A stretch of DNA of 64,000 bases from Bacillota bacterium (GCA_023426245.1 JAFABB010000011.1:73813-137812), one strand, 5' to 3'; counted from the first letter of the stretch, positions 25,101 to 33,978 are shown. The notes: a model not told the origin generated them from the sequence alone. Translations and numbers: made by a program.

Positions 25101-26159
25101 TTACACTAAGATTATTTTTTCTTTGGGCAGATGCAAGCAGATCTTGTCGCCTTGGCTATAAACCATGGCGGCGTCACTATTGACGTTCAACTGCCCGAGT
25201 GGAGTATCAACAATGTATTGATACTCCTTGCCTAGAAAGGTACTGATACCGATAATGCCCTCGATCGTGTTGTTTTCCGGAATATCACCTCTGTTTATAA
25301 TCTCGATTTCATCAGGACGGATTGCGCCTTTGCAGCGTGTTGACGCCTGGATGGTACTATGGTTTTGGACCTCAAAACGGCAACCGCAGCGGGAAACATA
25401 ACATCTTTCAGCCATTTCGCCCACGATAGGCTGCAGTTCAATAAAATTTTCAAAACCGACAAATTTAGCCACAAACTCGGTGGCCGGTTGCTTATAAATA
25501 TTTTGAGGACTGTCCATCTGCTCAATGACGCCGTGGTTCATGATGGCCACCTTGTCGGAAATGGAAAAACACTCTTCCTGGTCGTGGGTTACATAAATAG
25601 AGGTAATCCCCAGCCGCTGCTGGATTTTTTTGATCTCCACCCGCATTTTAACCCGTAACTTAGCGTCCAGATTACTTAAAGGTTCGTCGAACAAGAGCAG
25701 ATCCGGTTTGATCACCAGTGCCCTAGCCAAAGCGACTCTTTGTCTTTGGCCGCCCGAAAGTTCCCTGGGAAATCGTTTGGCGTAATCTCCCAAATCGACG
25801 ATATCCAGGATCTCCGCGACCCGCCGCTCCGCTTCCCCATGGGTAAGTTTCCGTAATTTCAATCCGAACCGGATGTTATCAAACACCGTTAAGTGCGGAA
25901 AGAGGGCGTAGTTTTGAAACACAAAACCGAAGTTTCGTTTATGCACCGGAATCTTGGTATAATCCCGGCCGCCAAAGATAAATTTCCCGGAACGGGCCTC
26001 GATAAACCCGGCGATGGTCCGCAGAGTGGTAGTCTTACCGCAGCCGCTCGGTCCCAGAAGTGATACCAGCTCCCCTGGTTCAATGGAAAGATTCAAGTTT
26101 TCCAAGACCACCTGATGGCCATAGGTCACTTTCAAGTCTTTTAACGTCAATAAACTCAT
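25101..26159 (-). CDS. ABC transporter ATP-binding protein, PotA-like
   Basis: 352 residues. Walker A GPSGCGKTT, Q-loop FVFQNYALFPH, signature LSGGQRQRVALARAL, Walker B LLLFDEPLSNLD and switch His in YVTHDQEE are all intact. A C-terminal TOBE-like beta domain follows from about residue 240. It powers the importer formed with the two permeases. The region HRCYVSRCGCRF in TOBE contains three closely spaced Cys, an oddity that might bind metal. AGGAGG precedes the ATG by 9 bases. Confidence 0.95.
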   Translation of the reverse strand: MSLLTLKDLKVTYGHQVVLENLNLSIEPGELVSLLGPSGCGKTTTLRTIAGFIEARSGKFIFGGRDYTKIPVHKRNFGFVFQNYALFPHLTVFDNIRFGLKLRKLTHGEAERRVAEILDIVDLGDYAKRFPRELSGGQRQRVALARALVIKPDLLLFDEPLSNLDAKLRVKMRVEIKKIQQRLGITSIYVTHDQEECFSISDKVAIMNHGVIEQMDSPQNIYKQPATEFVAKFVGFENFIELQPIVGEMAERCYVSRCGCRFEVQNHSTIQASTRCKGAIRPDEIEIINRGDIPENNTIEGIIGISTFLGKEYQYIVDTPLGQLNVNSDAAMVYSQGDKICLHLPKEKIILV

Positions 26160-26189
26160 ATTCTCAGGCCTCCTGCTTAAGCATCCTGC

Positions 26190-26969
26190 TTACTTTACGC
26201 TAATGTTTAACCCCAGGGTCTTTTCCACGATCACCATCAGTACTACGGTCATTGCCATCAGCACCACCGACAATGCGGCGATGGTAGGGTCATAATTATA
26301 TTCAACATAGCTCATCATCTGGATGGGTAGGGTACTCACTCCCGGTCCGGTCAGAAATACCGATAGCGGCACATTGTTGAAGGAATTGATAAAAGCTAGA
26401 ATGAACGAAGCGATCATCCCGGAAGTAATATTAGGCAGCACCACCAGGAAAAAAGTCTTGACGCGGTTAGCCCCCAACGATACGGCGCATTCCTCGATGG
26501 AGTAATCCAGATTATCCAGGCTGGATGAGATCACCCGGATAATATAGGGCAAAATAATAACGGTGTGACCCAACAGCAAGCTCGGCAGAACCGGCATCCC
26601 CCATTGAACAATCAGCAACTTAATCAGGGAAAACCCAAGGACGATCCCGGGCACCAGCACTGGCGACATAAACAAACCTTTCAGCAGATCCTTCCCTTTG
26701 AATTCATAACGGCTTAAACCATAAGCAGCAGGCAATCCCGCCAAAAAAGCGATCAACGTGCCAAGGCCTGCAACCTCCAAACTGACGATTAAAGTTTTGG
26801 TGAACATTTCCACTTTGAAAATATTCGCCACCCAGTGAAGGGAAAAGCCGCTAGGCGGAAACTTCAAATAGGAGTCCTTGCCAAAACTGACAAAAGTGAT
26901 AATGACCAGTGGAAAAAGGAGAAATGCATACACCAGACCGGAAAATACAGCCAGTCCCTTATTTCTCAT
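26190..26969 (-). CDS. ABC transporter permease, PotC-like
   Basis: 259 residues with about six membrane spans. The EAA loop reads EECAVSLGANRVKTFFLVVLPNITSG, as in the PotC half of polyamine-type importers. The ATG overlaps the end of the upstream permease gene by four bases, indicating coupled translation. It forms the channel together with that protein. Confidence 0.93.
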   Translation of the reverse strand: MRNKGLAVFSGLVYAFLLFPLVIITFVSFGKDSYLKFPPSGFSLHWVANIFKVEMFTKTLIVSLEVAGLGTLIAFLAGLPAAYGLSRYEFKGKDLLKGLFMSPVLVPGIVLGFSLIKLLIVQWGMPVLPSLLLGHTVIILPYIIRVISSSLDNLDYSIEECAVSLGANRVKTFFLVVLPNITSGMIASFILAFINSFNNVPLSVFLTGPGVSTLPIQMMSYVEYNYDPTIAALSVVLMAMTVVLMVIVEKTLGLNISVK

Positions 26970-27802
26970 GCGAGGCCACCCTTTCTTTGTTGTCCGGCAG
27001 TAACTTTATTTATGCCCGCGCTAATTATCAACGTTGTAACAATCATCACCGTGGCAATCACTGCAGCGGTATTCCAGTCCATCAGAATCATGGCATCTTG
27101 ATAGATCAAGGTGGCTAATAACTGAGACTTGTTTCCGCCCAATAATTGCGGGGTGGTATAGGCGGTAAAGCTTCCGGTAAACACCAGAATACTGCCGACG
27201 ATTAATCCCGGAATGCTCAGCGGCAGCACCACCGCAAGAAAGGATTTGAATTTAGAGGCTCCCAAACTTTCCGCAGCTTCCACCAAAGCCTGGTCGATAT
27301 TTTCCATCACCCCGATCAGGGACATGATCATCAATGGCAAAAATAAGTTGACCAAGCCGATCACCACCGAAATTTCATTATAAAGCAGCTTCAAGGGACT
27401 ATCGATAATCTTCAAACCCATTAAAGCATTGTTGATCAACCCAAACTTCCCAAGGACTACGATCCAGCTGAAGCTCCGAACCACCGGGCTGGTCAGCAAA
27501 GGAAATACTGCCAGGATGGTATAAATAGCTTTCAGGTTTTTATTGGCCTTAGCCACATAATAGGCAGTGGGAAAACCGAAAACAACCGCAATCATCGTGG
27601 TAATCAGGGAGAGCTTCAAAGTCCTCAAGTAAATCCTGAGCAAATATGGAGAGCTAAAAAAATTGAGGTACCTTCCCCAGGTAAATCCGCCGCCATCAGC
27701 CTGGAACGTTTGAACAATGGTCAAAAATAACGGAATGATCAGAAACAGAATAATCAAAATCAAACCGGGCACCATCAGAAGATAAATTCCTCGATTACGC
27801 AT
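26966..27802 (-). CDS. ABC transporter permease, PotB-like
   Basis: 278 residues, about six membrane spans starting at LLMVPGLILIILFLIIPLFL. The EAA loop reads EAAESLGASKFKSFLAVVLPLSIPG. Second gene of the operon, 20 bases after the LacI-type regulator. GAGGG sits about 7 bases before the ATG. Confidence 0.93.
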   Translation of the reverse strand: MRNRGIYLLMVPGLILIILFLIIPLFLTIVQTFQADGGGFTWGRYLNFFSSPYLLRIYLRTLKLSLITTMIAVVFGFPTAYYVAKANKNLKAIYTILAVFPLLTSPVVRSFSWIVVLGKFGLINNALMGLKIIDSPLKLLYNEISVVIGLVNLFLPLMIMSLIGVMENIDQALVEAAESLGASKFKSFLAVVLPLSIPGLIVGSILVFTGSFTAYTTPQLLGGNKSQLLATLIYQDAMILMDWNTAAVIATVMIVTTLIISAGINKVTAGQQRKGGLA

Positions 27803-27822
27803 TGTATTCCCTCTTTACCTTT

Positions 27823-28827
27823 TCATTCATAACGCCGCATGCCGGAGCTCTCTCTGATAATCAATTTAGGAAATAACACGACCGCCTCGCCGTTATCCAC
27901 CTCATGGTGAATCTGTCTTAAAATAAGGTCGATAACGATTGCGCTCATCCGCTCGATTGGATACTCTACGGTCGTTAACGGTGGCGTGACGGTAGCTGAT
28001 AATTCGATATTGTCAAATCCGATGAGCGAGATATCTTCAGCGACCCGCAGACCCATTTTATTGAAATATTGTAAAGCCCCGATGGCCATCAAATCAGTCG
28101 CAGCGATCACCCCGGTTATTTCGGGGTGTTCCTGATAAAGCCGTCCTATACATTCAAACCCGCTCTGCATCTTGTAATCGCCATAAGCGATATATTCTTC
28201 CGCTACCGGCAGGCCGTTTTCAGTTAAGGCTCGTAGGTAACCTTCCTTCCGCCGCATCGATATTTCCATGCCGGCAGCGCCGCCCAGATAGGCGATGCGT
28301 CTGTGACCAAGCTTGATTAGGTGTTCCGTGGCGATAAAAGCGCCGTAATTATTGTTGACTGTAACTGAATTGATACAGGCATTTTTAATCTCCCTGTCCA
28401 GCACCACGATGGGAATCTTATGAGTTTGGGCCGCCCGAATGACCTCCATACTCCGATGGGAAGAAGCATAAATAAGACCGTCGACCCGTTGGTGAATCAG
28501 GTCAAATAAATGGTCATCATCGTAATGTTCAGGAGAGCCATTGATATTAAAAAGCAAAATGTTATAACCAAAGGTATTTGCAACGTTGCCTAAGTGTCGG
28601 GCTACTTTTCCAAAGAACGGGTTTTCGATATTGGGAACAATCAAGCCGATGGTTTTGGTATCTTTACCCCCCTCGATGCGTTCCAAAGGTCTGTAGCCAA
28701 GTGTCCTGATGGCTTCCATAATCTTGACACGAGTCTCCTGTTTTACATAACCCTTCTTGTTAATCACCCGGGAAACAGTGGTTATCGAAGAGTTCGCTAG
28801 TTGCGCCACATCTTTAATGTTTACCAT
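27823..28827 (-). CDS. LacI-family transcriptional regulator
   Basis: 334 residues. The N-terminal helix-turn-helix is textbook (VNIKDVAQLANSSITTVSRVINKKGYV) with the hinge helix at about 45-55. The rest is a periplasmic-binding-like sensor domain (IGLIVPNIENPFFG, GFDNIELSATVTPPLTTVEYP). It heads the nucleobase operon and probably represses it; the effector may be a purine or nucleoside. GGAGAG lies before the ATG. Palindromic sites at 28842-28853 and 29000-29015 suggest autoregulation. Confidence 0.95.
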   Translation of the reverse strand: MVNIKDVAQLANSSITTVSRVINKKGYVKQETRVKIMEAIRTLGYRPLERIEGGKDTKTIGLIVPNIENPFFGKVARHLGNVANTFGYNILLFNINGSPEHYDDDHLFDLIHQRVDGLIYASSHRSMEVIRAAQTHKIPIVVLDREIKNACINSVTVNNNYGAFIATEHLIKLGHRRIAYLGGAAGMEISMRRKEGYLRALTENGLPVAEEYIAYGDYKMQSGFECIGRLYQEHPEITGVIAATDLMAIGALQYFNKMGLRVAEDISLIGFDNIELSATVTPPLTTVEYPIERMSAIVIDLILRQIHHEVDNGEAVVLFPKLIIRESSGMRRYE

Positions 28828-28841
28828 GGGCTCTCCATTGC

Positions 28842-28861
28842 GAAAATGTTTTCATATTATA
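28842..28861 (-). promoter_or_regulatory. LacI-type operator abutting the operon -10
   Basis: The operator word GAAAATGTTTTC (28842-28853) lies just downstream of a perfect minus-strand TATAAT (28856-28861), where bound repressor would block initiation. A good -35 is not evident. The start codon is 15 bases further on. Confidence 0.6.
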
Positions 28862-29494
28862 AATCATTGCAGTCCAAATCAGAAAGACAATCTTCCGAAA
28901 AATCCAATCAAGTCTTATGTTCAATTGTAGCCAGTTTCTGCACGCCTTGATTTTCAAAAATCCTTAAGGCTTGCCAGGCATAAAAAAACACTTATGAATA
29001 TGAAAATGTTTTCATGTTTTAAATTTCGACGCTGTTTTCGATAGTCCTGTTCGTGAAATATTACATTTTGATGTCAATTTATTGTTATGCTAATGTCATT
29101 ACATCTTTCGCAATCCTTACAAACTTAATTTTCTTATTCCTGTTAATCCCGATTGACATCCTGTTAGCCGTCCCCTTCAGCCATGGTGGTGCTGGGGTAA
29201 AAATACCTCCCCGGCCAACTGGATTTATCTTTAGGTATCACCTTTGGTTTGGGTGTTAGGATGGGTACGCGGATAAGAATGGATTGGTCTCCGCCATCCA
29301 CTTGGTAAACTTTATACCGGTCATCTCCATCATCATGGTTCTTTCCTGACGGTACCATTATCTAAAAGCGTGAAGGGAAAAGGGTAAAATTAAATTAGAG
29401 TTACAAATATCCTCTCAAGGAATTATTAAAAAGCCCCTTTAAAGGGTATAGTGGATGATCATACAAATCCCTTTCAAAGGAGCTTTCACCAAAA
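28862..29494. other. Gene-free region upstream of the nucleobase operon
   Basis: Contains the distal operator copy at 29000-29015 and otherwise no supported gene. A 64-codon minus-strand frame around 29164-29358 has no recognisable family and no ribosome site, and may be a gene remnant. Confidence 0.5.
29000..29015. promoter_or_regulatory. Distal LacI-type operator
   Basis: ATGAAAATGTTTTCAT, arms ATGAAAA/TTTTCAT around TG. It shares the 12-base core with 28842-28853, 158 bases away, a distance compatible with DNA looping. Confidence 0.55.
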
Positions 29495-29979
29495 ATGGCC
29501 CAACATTTCCTGAAAAACATCGACTATCAAAAAGCTCTTCTCCTGGAGTCTTTGGTCGAATTTCAAACCGGCCTGGTGGTCAGCAGGACCTTCGCCCAAG
29601 AGAAAAATTTGAGCCTGTCCCTTTTTGCGTTCGACCAAGGTGAGGAACTCAACCACCACCGGCTAAAGAACCAGGGAATTCAAACCCGAAGGCAACATTA
29701 AGCTAAAGCTTTCGGCTAAAGCCGAGGGTTTGAATTCCCGTTGTTGAGACAATCAGCTCCCATTCATCTTCCGGCGATGCCATGGTGTATATCCTGGATG
29801 GCAAAGCCGATATCACCATTGGCGATGAACAATTTCAACTAAAAAAAGGCGAAACCACTGTCATGCCAGCAGAAATCTCCCATGCACTTTTGGCGGCGGA
29901 ACGTTTTAAAATGCTGCTATTTCAATCCCTGAAACCCATCTCGCTACAGCGAATTACTCTCCGGGAGTCCCGGGCATGA
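29495..29979 (+). pseudogene. Cupin-domain protein, interrupted by a 104-bp insertion
   Basis: The first part reads MAQHFLKNIDYQKALLLESL...LSLFAFDQGE; the second reads TISSHSSSGDAMVYILDG...ADITIGDEQFQLKKGETTVMPAEISHALLAAERFKML, together one small cupin of about 125 residues. Removing 29645-29748 (104 bases, not a multiple of three) rejoins both halves in one frame. AAAGGAG precedes the ATG. As it stands the gene makes only a truncated product without the second metal-binding half. Family members are small sugar or metal-binding proteins of unknown substrate. Confidence 0.8.
29645..29748. mobile_element. 104-bp palindromic MITE-like insertion
   Basis: Perfect 14-bp inverted arms GGGAATTCAAACCC (29674-29687) and GGGTTTGAATTCCC (29726-29739), with outer arms CTCAAC (29648-29653) and GTTGAG (29743-29748). 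TGAG is present on both sides of the insertion (29641-29644 and 29745-29748), a possible 4-bp target duplication. It interrupts the cupin gene. Confidence 0.75.
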
Positions 29980-29991
29980 GGGGGATGTGGA

Positions 29992-30317
29992 CAATGTCAT
30001 CAAGCTAAGCATCCATCAAATAGGAAATGGCTAAAAATCCTTTATGCTCATTCTGTCCACCCAGACCTGAAGTTGGCTAGGCCTTAAAAATCATTCCAAA
30101 CCCCGGACAAGCTAAAATACGCCAGCGTATTTTTTGGAATATCAAGATATTCCAGGGCTGGGTTGTGATTTGAAGCTACGTGTATAAAAACACGACACCG
30201 AGGCCTGGAAGGCCTTTAGAACGTTTTTTAATATACCTAGCCCCATCGTTCACGTTGGGGTAAAGATGGAATCAAACATCATTTTCCGGTTTTTCACAGC
30301 ATAGCTTGATGACATTG
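29992..30317. repeat. 19-bp inverted repeat flanking an IS remnant
   Basis: CAATGTCATCAAGCTAAGC (29992-30010) matches the complement of 30299-30317 at 18 of 19 positions. GGGGATGTGG lies in the same orientation just before the left arm (29981-29990) and at the right arm (30317-30326). The interior is the hairpin-rich element at 30051-30260. Confidence 0.65.
30051..30260 (+). mobile_element. Transposase-less IS200-end relative with serial hairpins
   Basis: It starts with the CTGTCC-CCCAGACCTGAAGTT block and ends with the CCTAGCCCCA...TGGGG hairpin seen after the transposase gene at 7544-7684. The terminal hairpin differs by paired substitutions that keep the stem. Between them are AAAATACGC/GCGTATTTT (30114-30133), GGAATATC/GATATTCC (30136-30153), CGTGT/ACACG (30179-30194) and AGGCCT/AGGCCT (30201-30215). 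Confidence 0.65.
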
Positions 30318-30385
30318 GGGATGTGGGCCTAAAAATGAAAAGCGGTATTTTTCGATGGTTCTATTCTTGTTATGATTTTTTTACT

Positions 30386-30850
30386 TTACCAAATTTTCGC
30401 CAAAATTGATAAGATCATTAACGTTGCCGGAATCAATAAATCAATCAAAATTATCATCGGATTCCCTTGCCTAAAGTTCTTATTCTTTATTCCATCCACG
30501 ATATGAATGATCGCCGCTCCAACCATCATTGTGCTGAAAACTATGATAATCCCTATCCAAAATGAACCTTTGTACCCTATCGACAAAATACCGCCGAACG
30601 CCCAGCCCAATTGTGAAAAACCCAACTCTTTCTCAAAAAGATTTCCCTTAGGCCAGCCATTCTTTGTGGCGGGTTTGTCTGTAAACACATGACCGATAAA
30701 ACAGATTAACCCGGTTAATGTTATGGTAACTGTCAATTGATAGAACAGCAAATTGGCGGCGATCGATGGTACGGTCCTTAATGACGGGTTGATGATTGTA
30801 GTAATGATTCCAACAACAATCCCGATGAGCCAAACTACCCAAAAAATCAT
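30386..30850 (-). CDS. Membrane protein, DUF6790-like
   Basis: 154 residues with four likely membrane helices (residues about 2-20, 30-55, 83-115, 130-150). The FEKELGFSQLGWAFGGI and GAAIIHIVDGI segments resemble the DUF6790 family of small membrane proteins; the assignment is from memory of the pattern and is moderate. Function unknown. It lies 77 bases after a flavodoxin-like gene on the same strand and could belong to that operon. Confidence 0.65.
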   Translation of the reverse strand: MIFWVVWLIGIVVGIITTIINPSLRTVPSIAANLLFYQLTVTITLTGLICFIGHVFTDKPATKNGWPKGNLFEKELGFSQLGWAFGGILSIGYKGSFWIGIIIVFSTMMVGAAIIHIVDGIKNKNFRQGNPMIILIDLLIPATLMILSILAKIW

Positions 30851-30927
30851 GATGACCCCTCATTCTTTTTATCTCTTCCAGCTATATCTATTCAATAAAT
30901 ATCATTGCATAACCAACGAAATTTCCC

Positions 30928-31602
30928 CTATTCCCAATAAGGCCTGTCATAGCGTTTTTCAAAACTTCCATGTTTTTTGAGTTCTTTGTTAAACATGAAA
31001 TTGAGTAAGCCGGTAACCTGTAACATCCATAATAACGGCAACAAGTACCACGGAATTTCTTCCATGCCGCGTATTTTTTCCATTACCAGCGGGTCGAGCT
31101 TTCCGGTTCGGCCATAAATCAATCCCAATTGATAAAATTGATGAAACAGTTTTTCGGTGGCTCGGGCCGGCATATCTTGAATCCCTTCAGAACCGCCTTT
31201 CACTATTACTCCCGGGCAGTCATAGCCCAAGCGTTTGGCCAGTTTTAGCAGATACCTGGAAATCAGGGCCGAATGTTTGGCCTCAGGAAATCCGGAATGG
31301 ACTAAAAAGAACAGTTGTTTTGGGGAACCGGTTTCACCAGAAGCGGGACGCTGAATTTTAAGTTCATCGATAAAGGCCTTGACCATCCCCGGCATGGCAT
31401 CGGTATACAGGGGAAAGACCAGTAAAACGGCATGGGCCTGAAAAAACAATTCGGCGTACCGTTGGTGCTCCTCAAGATCTTTGAGGTAATAAATTTCGAA
31501 AGTCTGACCACTGCTTTCAAAACCCTGAAGAAACTTATCCAGTAAAATCCGGCTATTCCCTTTTTCCCGACGGGGAGAGCCATTAAATACAACTAATTTC
31601 AT
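30928..31602 (-). CDS. Flavodoxin-family NAD(P)H-dependent oxidoreductase
   Basis: 224 residues. The FMN phosphate loop is FNGSPRREKGNSR at residues 5-17, followed by VLLVFPLYTDAMPGMVKAFIDEL, the isoalloxazine-facing segment of the NADPH-dependent FMN reductase/flavodoxin fold. The C-terminal third (after about 160) is unusual, with a hydrophobic WYLLPLLWMLQVTGLLNFMF stretch that may touch the membrane. It overlaps the upstream flavodoxin-family gene by 20 bases. The electron partner is unknown; the ferredoxin-like gene at 32280 is a candidate. Confidence 0.88.
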   Translation of the reverse strand: MKLVVFNGSPRREKGNSRILLDKFLQGFESSGQTFEIYYLKDLEEHQRYAELFFQAHAVLLVFPLYTDAMPGMVKAFIDELKIQRPASGETGSPKQLFFLVHSGFPEAKHSALISRYLLKLAKRLGYDCPGVIVKGGSEGIQDMPARATEKLFHQFYQLGLIYGRTGKLDPLVMEKIRGMEEIPWYLLPLLWMLQVTGLLNFMFNKELKKHGSFEKRYDRPYWE

Positions 31603-32152
31603 GGAAAACCTCCTCCGGACTCTTTTCGGTCGTCCCGGAGAAAACCAGCCGGGTACGCATATTCAATGATAACCGTTTCATAACGCCATAAGTAATATCC
31701 AGATCTTCCCCATCGGTATCCGCTTCTTTTTCCACCAAAATTCCGAGTAAAGGCATTTTCGGGTAACGCAAGTAATGATGACATTCCTTTTTATAAATTC
31801 CGATATACGGTAAAACCAGCGGAATGGTTCGATCGAGCGCTTTTTTCAACAGGCTGTGAAGAAAACCCAGACTAAGCGGAGCGGCGTATATCACCAAATC
31901 GCTCTTTAAAATTTCCCGTAATATCAGTTCCATATCATCCTGAAAAACGCATTTCCCGGGAGTTTTCAGCCAGCAGCTAAAACAACCGATGCAATAATGA
32001 ATCTTCAAATCGGCAAGGGACAAACTTTTGACTTCTAAGGATCTTTCACGTAGAGACTCGGTCAATCCATTCAGATACTCTCCCAAAGTGCTTGAAGCAC
32101 CTCCGGCGCTTGAAGAGTTTGCCGGATTGCCGTTTATAATAAGTATCTTCAT
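31583..32152 (-). CDS. Flavodoxin-family protein with CxxC site
   Basis: 189 residues. An N-terminal FMN loop (INGNPANSSSAGGASS) is followed by the HYCIGCFSCWLKTPGKC motif, whose cysteines are characteristic of iron-sulfur or redox-active members of the NADPH-dependent FMN reductase group. It is translationally coupled to the next flavodoxin gene by a 20-base overlap. Role is probably electron transfer or quinone/nitro reduction. Confidence 0.88.
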   Translation of the reverse strand: MKILIINGNPANSSSAGGASSTLGEYLNGLTESLRERSLEVKSLSLADLKIHYCIGCFSCWLKTPGKCVFQDDMELILREILKSDLVIYAAPLSLGFLHSLLKKALDRTIPLVLPYIGIYKKECHHYLRYPKMPLLGILVEKEADTDGEDLDITYGVMKRLSLNMRTRLVFSGTTEKSPEEVFHEISCI

Positions 32153-32279
32153 CCTAGACCTCCATTCTTTTACGAAGAATTTAATATTGCCTCTCTATCA
32201 TTCCTCCCCTTGAAACGGCATCGTTAGGAAAGGGTCGGGGCTGTCCCAAAAGAAAATTCGTACCCGATGGCACGCATGA

Positions 32280-33119
32280 TCAAGAAATCCCCCTTTTTTG
32301 TCGGGCGATTTTTGTATCGTCGGCACCGGCATGATGATATCTACCCCGTCCCGGAGTTTGGGTTCCCCGGATTTGAACGGCTTGGGCGGGACAATAATTA
32401 ACACAGGCAAAGCAAAAAAGGCAACGAATGTCTTCTCTCCAGACCGGCTTGCCATTTTCGATCCTGATTTTCTCCGCCAGACAAACTCTCTGGCAAATCC
32501 CACACCCGGTACATTGCGAATCGGCGTAGAACTTCCTTTCCTGGCCAAAATAACGGGTCTTTTGGATGAGCCATTTTAAAAACGGAAATAGAACATGACT
32601 CCGGAAAAACGATTGGTGAGTATCGCCGGGAAAAAATTTTCGTTGATGGGCTATCCCATCTCCAAGTCTATCCATGATTTGCTGCAAATCGGCTTCTTGT
32701 CGAGGGATTTCATCTTGGGTTTGGGGCTCGTAAGACGGTAAGGGAATATAATTATTCGGCATGTTGATAAAAAAGGAGGCATCCAGGGATTTTCCTTTTT
32801 GCCGCAGGACTTTTTGAATATCGTCAAAAACCCGGCACGGTGAACCACCCCGGGTGGCGATCGCGAAGATGTAGGAAGCCGATCGTATATCAACCCGTTT
32901 TAAAAATTCTTGGACCGGAAAAGGCAAACCAAAGGCATGAAGCGGGAAGACCAGACCTATTATCTCACCGGAGCTTACGATGGGATCAATTTTTAATGCG
33001 CCGATTATCGGAACCAAAACGGCTTCCGGAAACCGCTTTTGAAGTTCCTCCGCCACATAAAGGGAATTTCCGGTTCCTGAAAAATAATAAATTTGCATAT
33101 TCATGTTTCTCACTACCAT
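32280..33119 (-). CDS. EFR1-type flavodoxin/ferredoxin fusion protein
   Basis: 279 residues. The N-terminal flavodoxin domain starts YYFSGTGNSLYVAEEL; a C-terminal 2x[4Fe-4S] ferredoxin domain has CTGCGICQRVC and CLFCFACVNYCPAQAVQ. The family end GRGRYHH is present and then runs about 15 residues longer than usual. It should shuttle electrons between flavins and iron-sulfur proteins in anaerobes. ATG at 33119 has GGAGG 6 bases upstream. First gene of a three-gene redox group; a divergent TetR gene starts about 100 bases away. Confidence 0.92.
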   Translation of the reverse strand: MVVRNMNMQIYYFSGTGNSLYVAEELQKRFPEAVLVPIIGALKIDPIVSSGEIIGLVFPLHAFGLPFPVQEFLKRVDIRSASYIFAIATRGGSPCRVFDDIQKVLRQKGKSLDASFFINMPNNYIPLPSYEPQTQDEIPRQEADLQQIMDRLGDGIAHQRKFFPGDTHQSFFRSHVLFPFLKWLIQKTRYFGQERKFYADSQCTGCGICQRVCLAEKIRIENGKPVWREDIRCLFCFACVNYCPAQAVQIRGTQTPGRGRYHHAGADDTKIARQKRGIS

Positions 33120-33223
33120 ACTCTACCTCCATCCAATTTTCATTCGAGCATTTTAAAAGGCAATCATCTCTTTACCCGGTTCCTGGTATTCCAGGAAATA
33201 ATGTCCTTTCATATTAACGTTCC

Positions 33224-33884
33224 ATGTTTGATTTTATTGCAACGGTTATCTTGAATGTCCTATATTACGCGAATCTAACCAAGCGGCAAATCATAAAGGC
33301 CGCCATGAAACTCTTCGCGCAAAAGGGGGTATCACGGCACCAACTCCAAAGAAATCGCCAGGGAGGCGGGAGTGGCCACCGGTTGTTTTTATGCCTATTT
33401 CTCGGATAAAAAAGAGGTTTTTATGGCTGCATTGGAATTATATTTTGACCGGTCTCACAACATTACCCAAACCCACATCGCTACATTAGCCTTTGAAAAG
33501 ACTACCGTCAAAATTTTTTGTAAAGAATTGATCCAGAGTTTCATCGAAGCCCATGACGTTTTTACCAACTTCAATGCCGAGCTGACCTCCATGTATTATA
33601 CCGATCCGGATATTCAAAAAATGATCGCCGAGTATGATAAAACCAGCATCGGCCATATTATGGAATATTTAATGAATGTCCGGGCCAATTTACGGGTCTC
33701 CAATCTCGAAGCAGCCGCGAAAATCGTCTATTATTCTTTTCATAGCCTGATGGATCAAATTGTATTTTCGGAAAAGGAAAATGCGACGATACTCAGTGAT
33801 GAATTAGCCGATATGGTTGAGAGGTATCTCTTGGGCGATAGCTTAAACCATGGGCCGTCAGTCCATGGAGAAACGCCATTGTAA
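33224..33884 (+). pseudogene. TetR-family regulator with a frameshift in the DNA-binding domain
   Basis: The first frame reads LTKRQIIKAAMKLFAQKG; after a run of five G (33325-33329) the second frame reads YHGTNSKEIAREAGVATGCFYAYFSDKKEVF, the rest of a standard TetR helix-turn-helix, then a full ligand domain to 33884. Deleting one G restores a single frame of about 220 codons. The gene is divergent from the flavodoxin/ferredoxin genes and would be their regulator. It is either inactivated or the extra G is a sequencing error. A start nearer 33250 is possible. Confidence 0.85.
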
Positions 33885-33949
33885 TGGGGACGATGGAGTC
33901 GATCGTTAACGGAAACGTATGGATGATCGGTTCATTGTCCCCTTTTTTT
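33885..33949 (+). terminator. Terminator of the TetR gene
   Basis: TGGGGACGATG (33885-33895) pairs with CATTGTCCCC (33933-33942), followed by seven T. The loop is long (about 37 bases) and contains a GATC/GATC pair that can extend the stem. It directly follows the TetR stop. Confidence 0.7.
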
Positions 33950-33978
33950 GCCGGTAACGGCCCGGACAGTCCCCGCCT

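Noticed and set aside
29164..29358. 64-codon minus-strand frame in the decayed region
   Set aside because: No ribosome site, no family, low-complexity start; left as part of the gene-free region.
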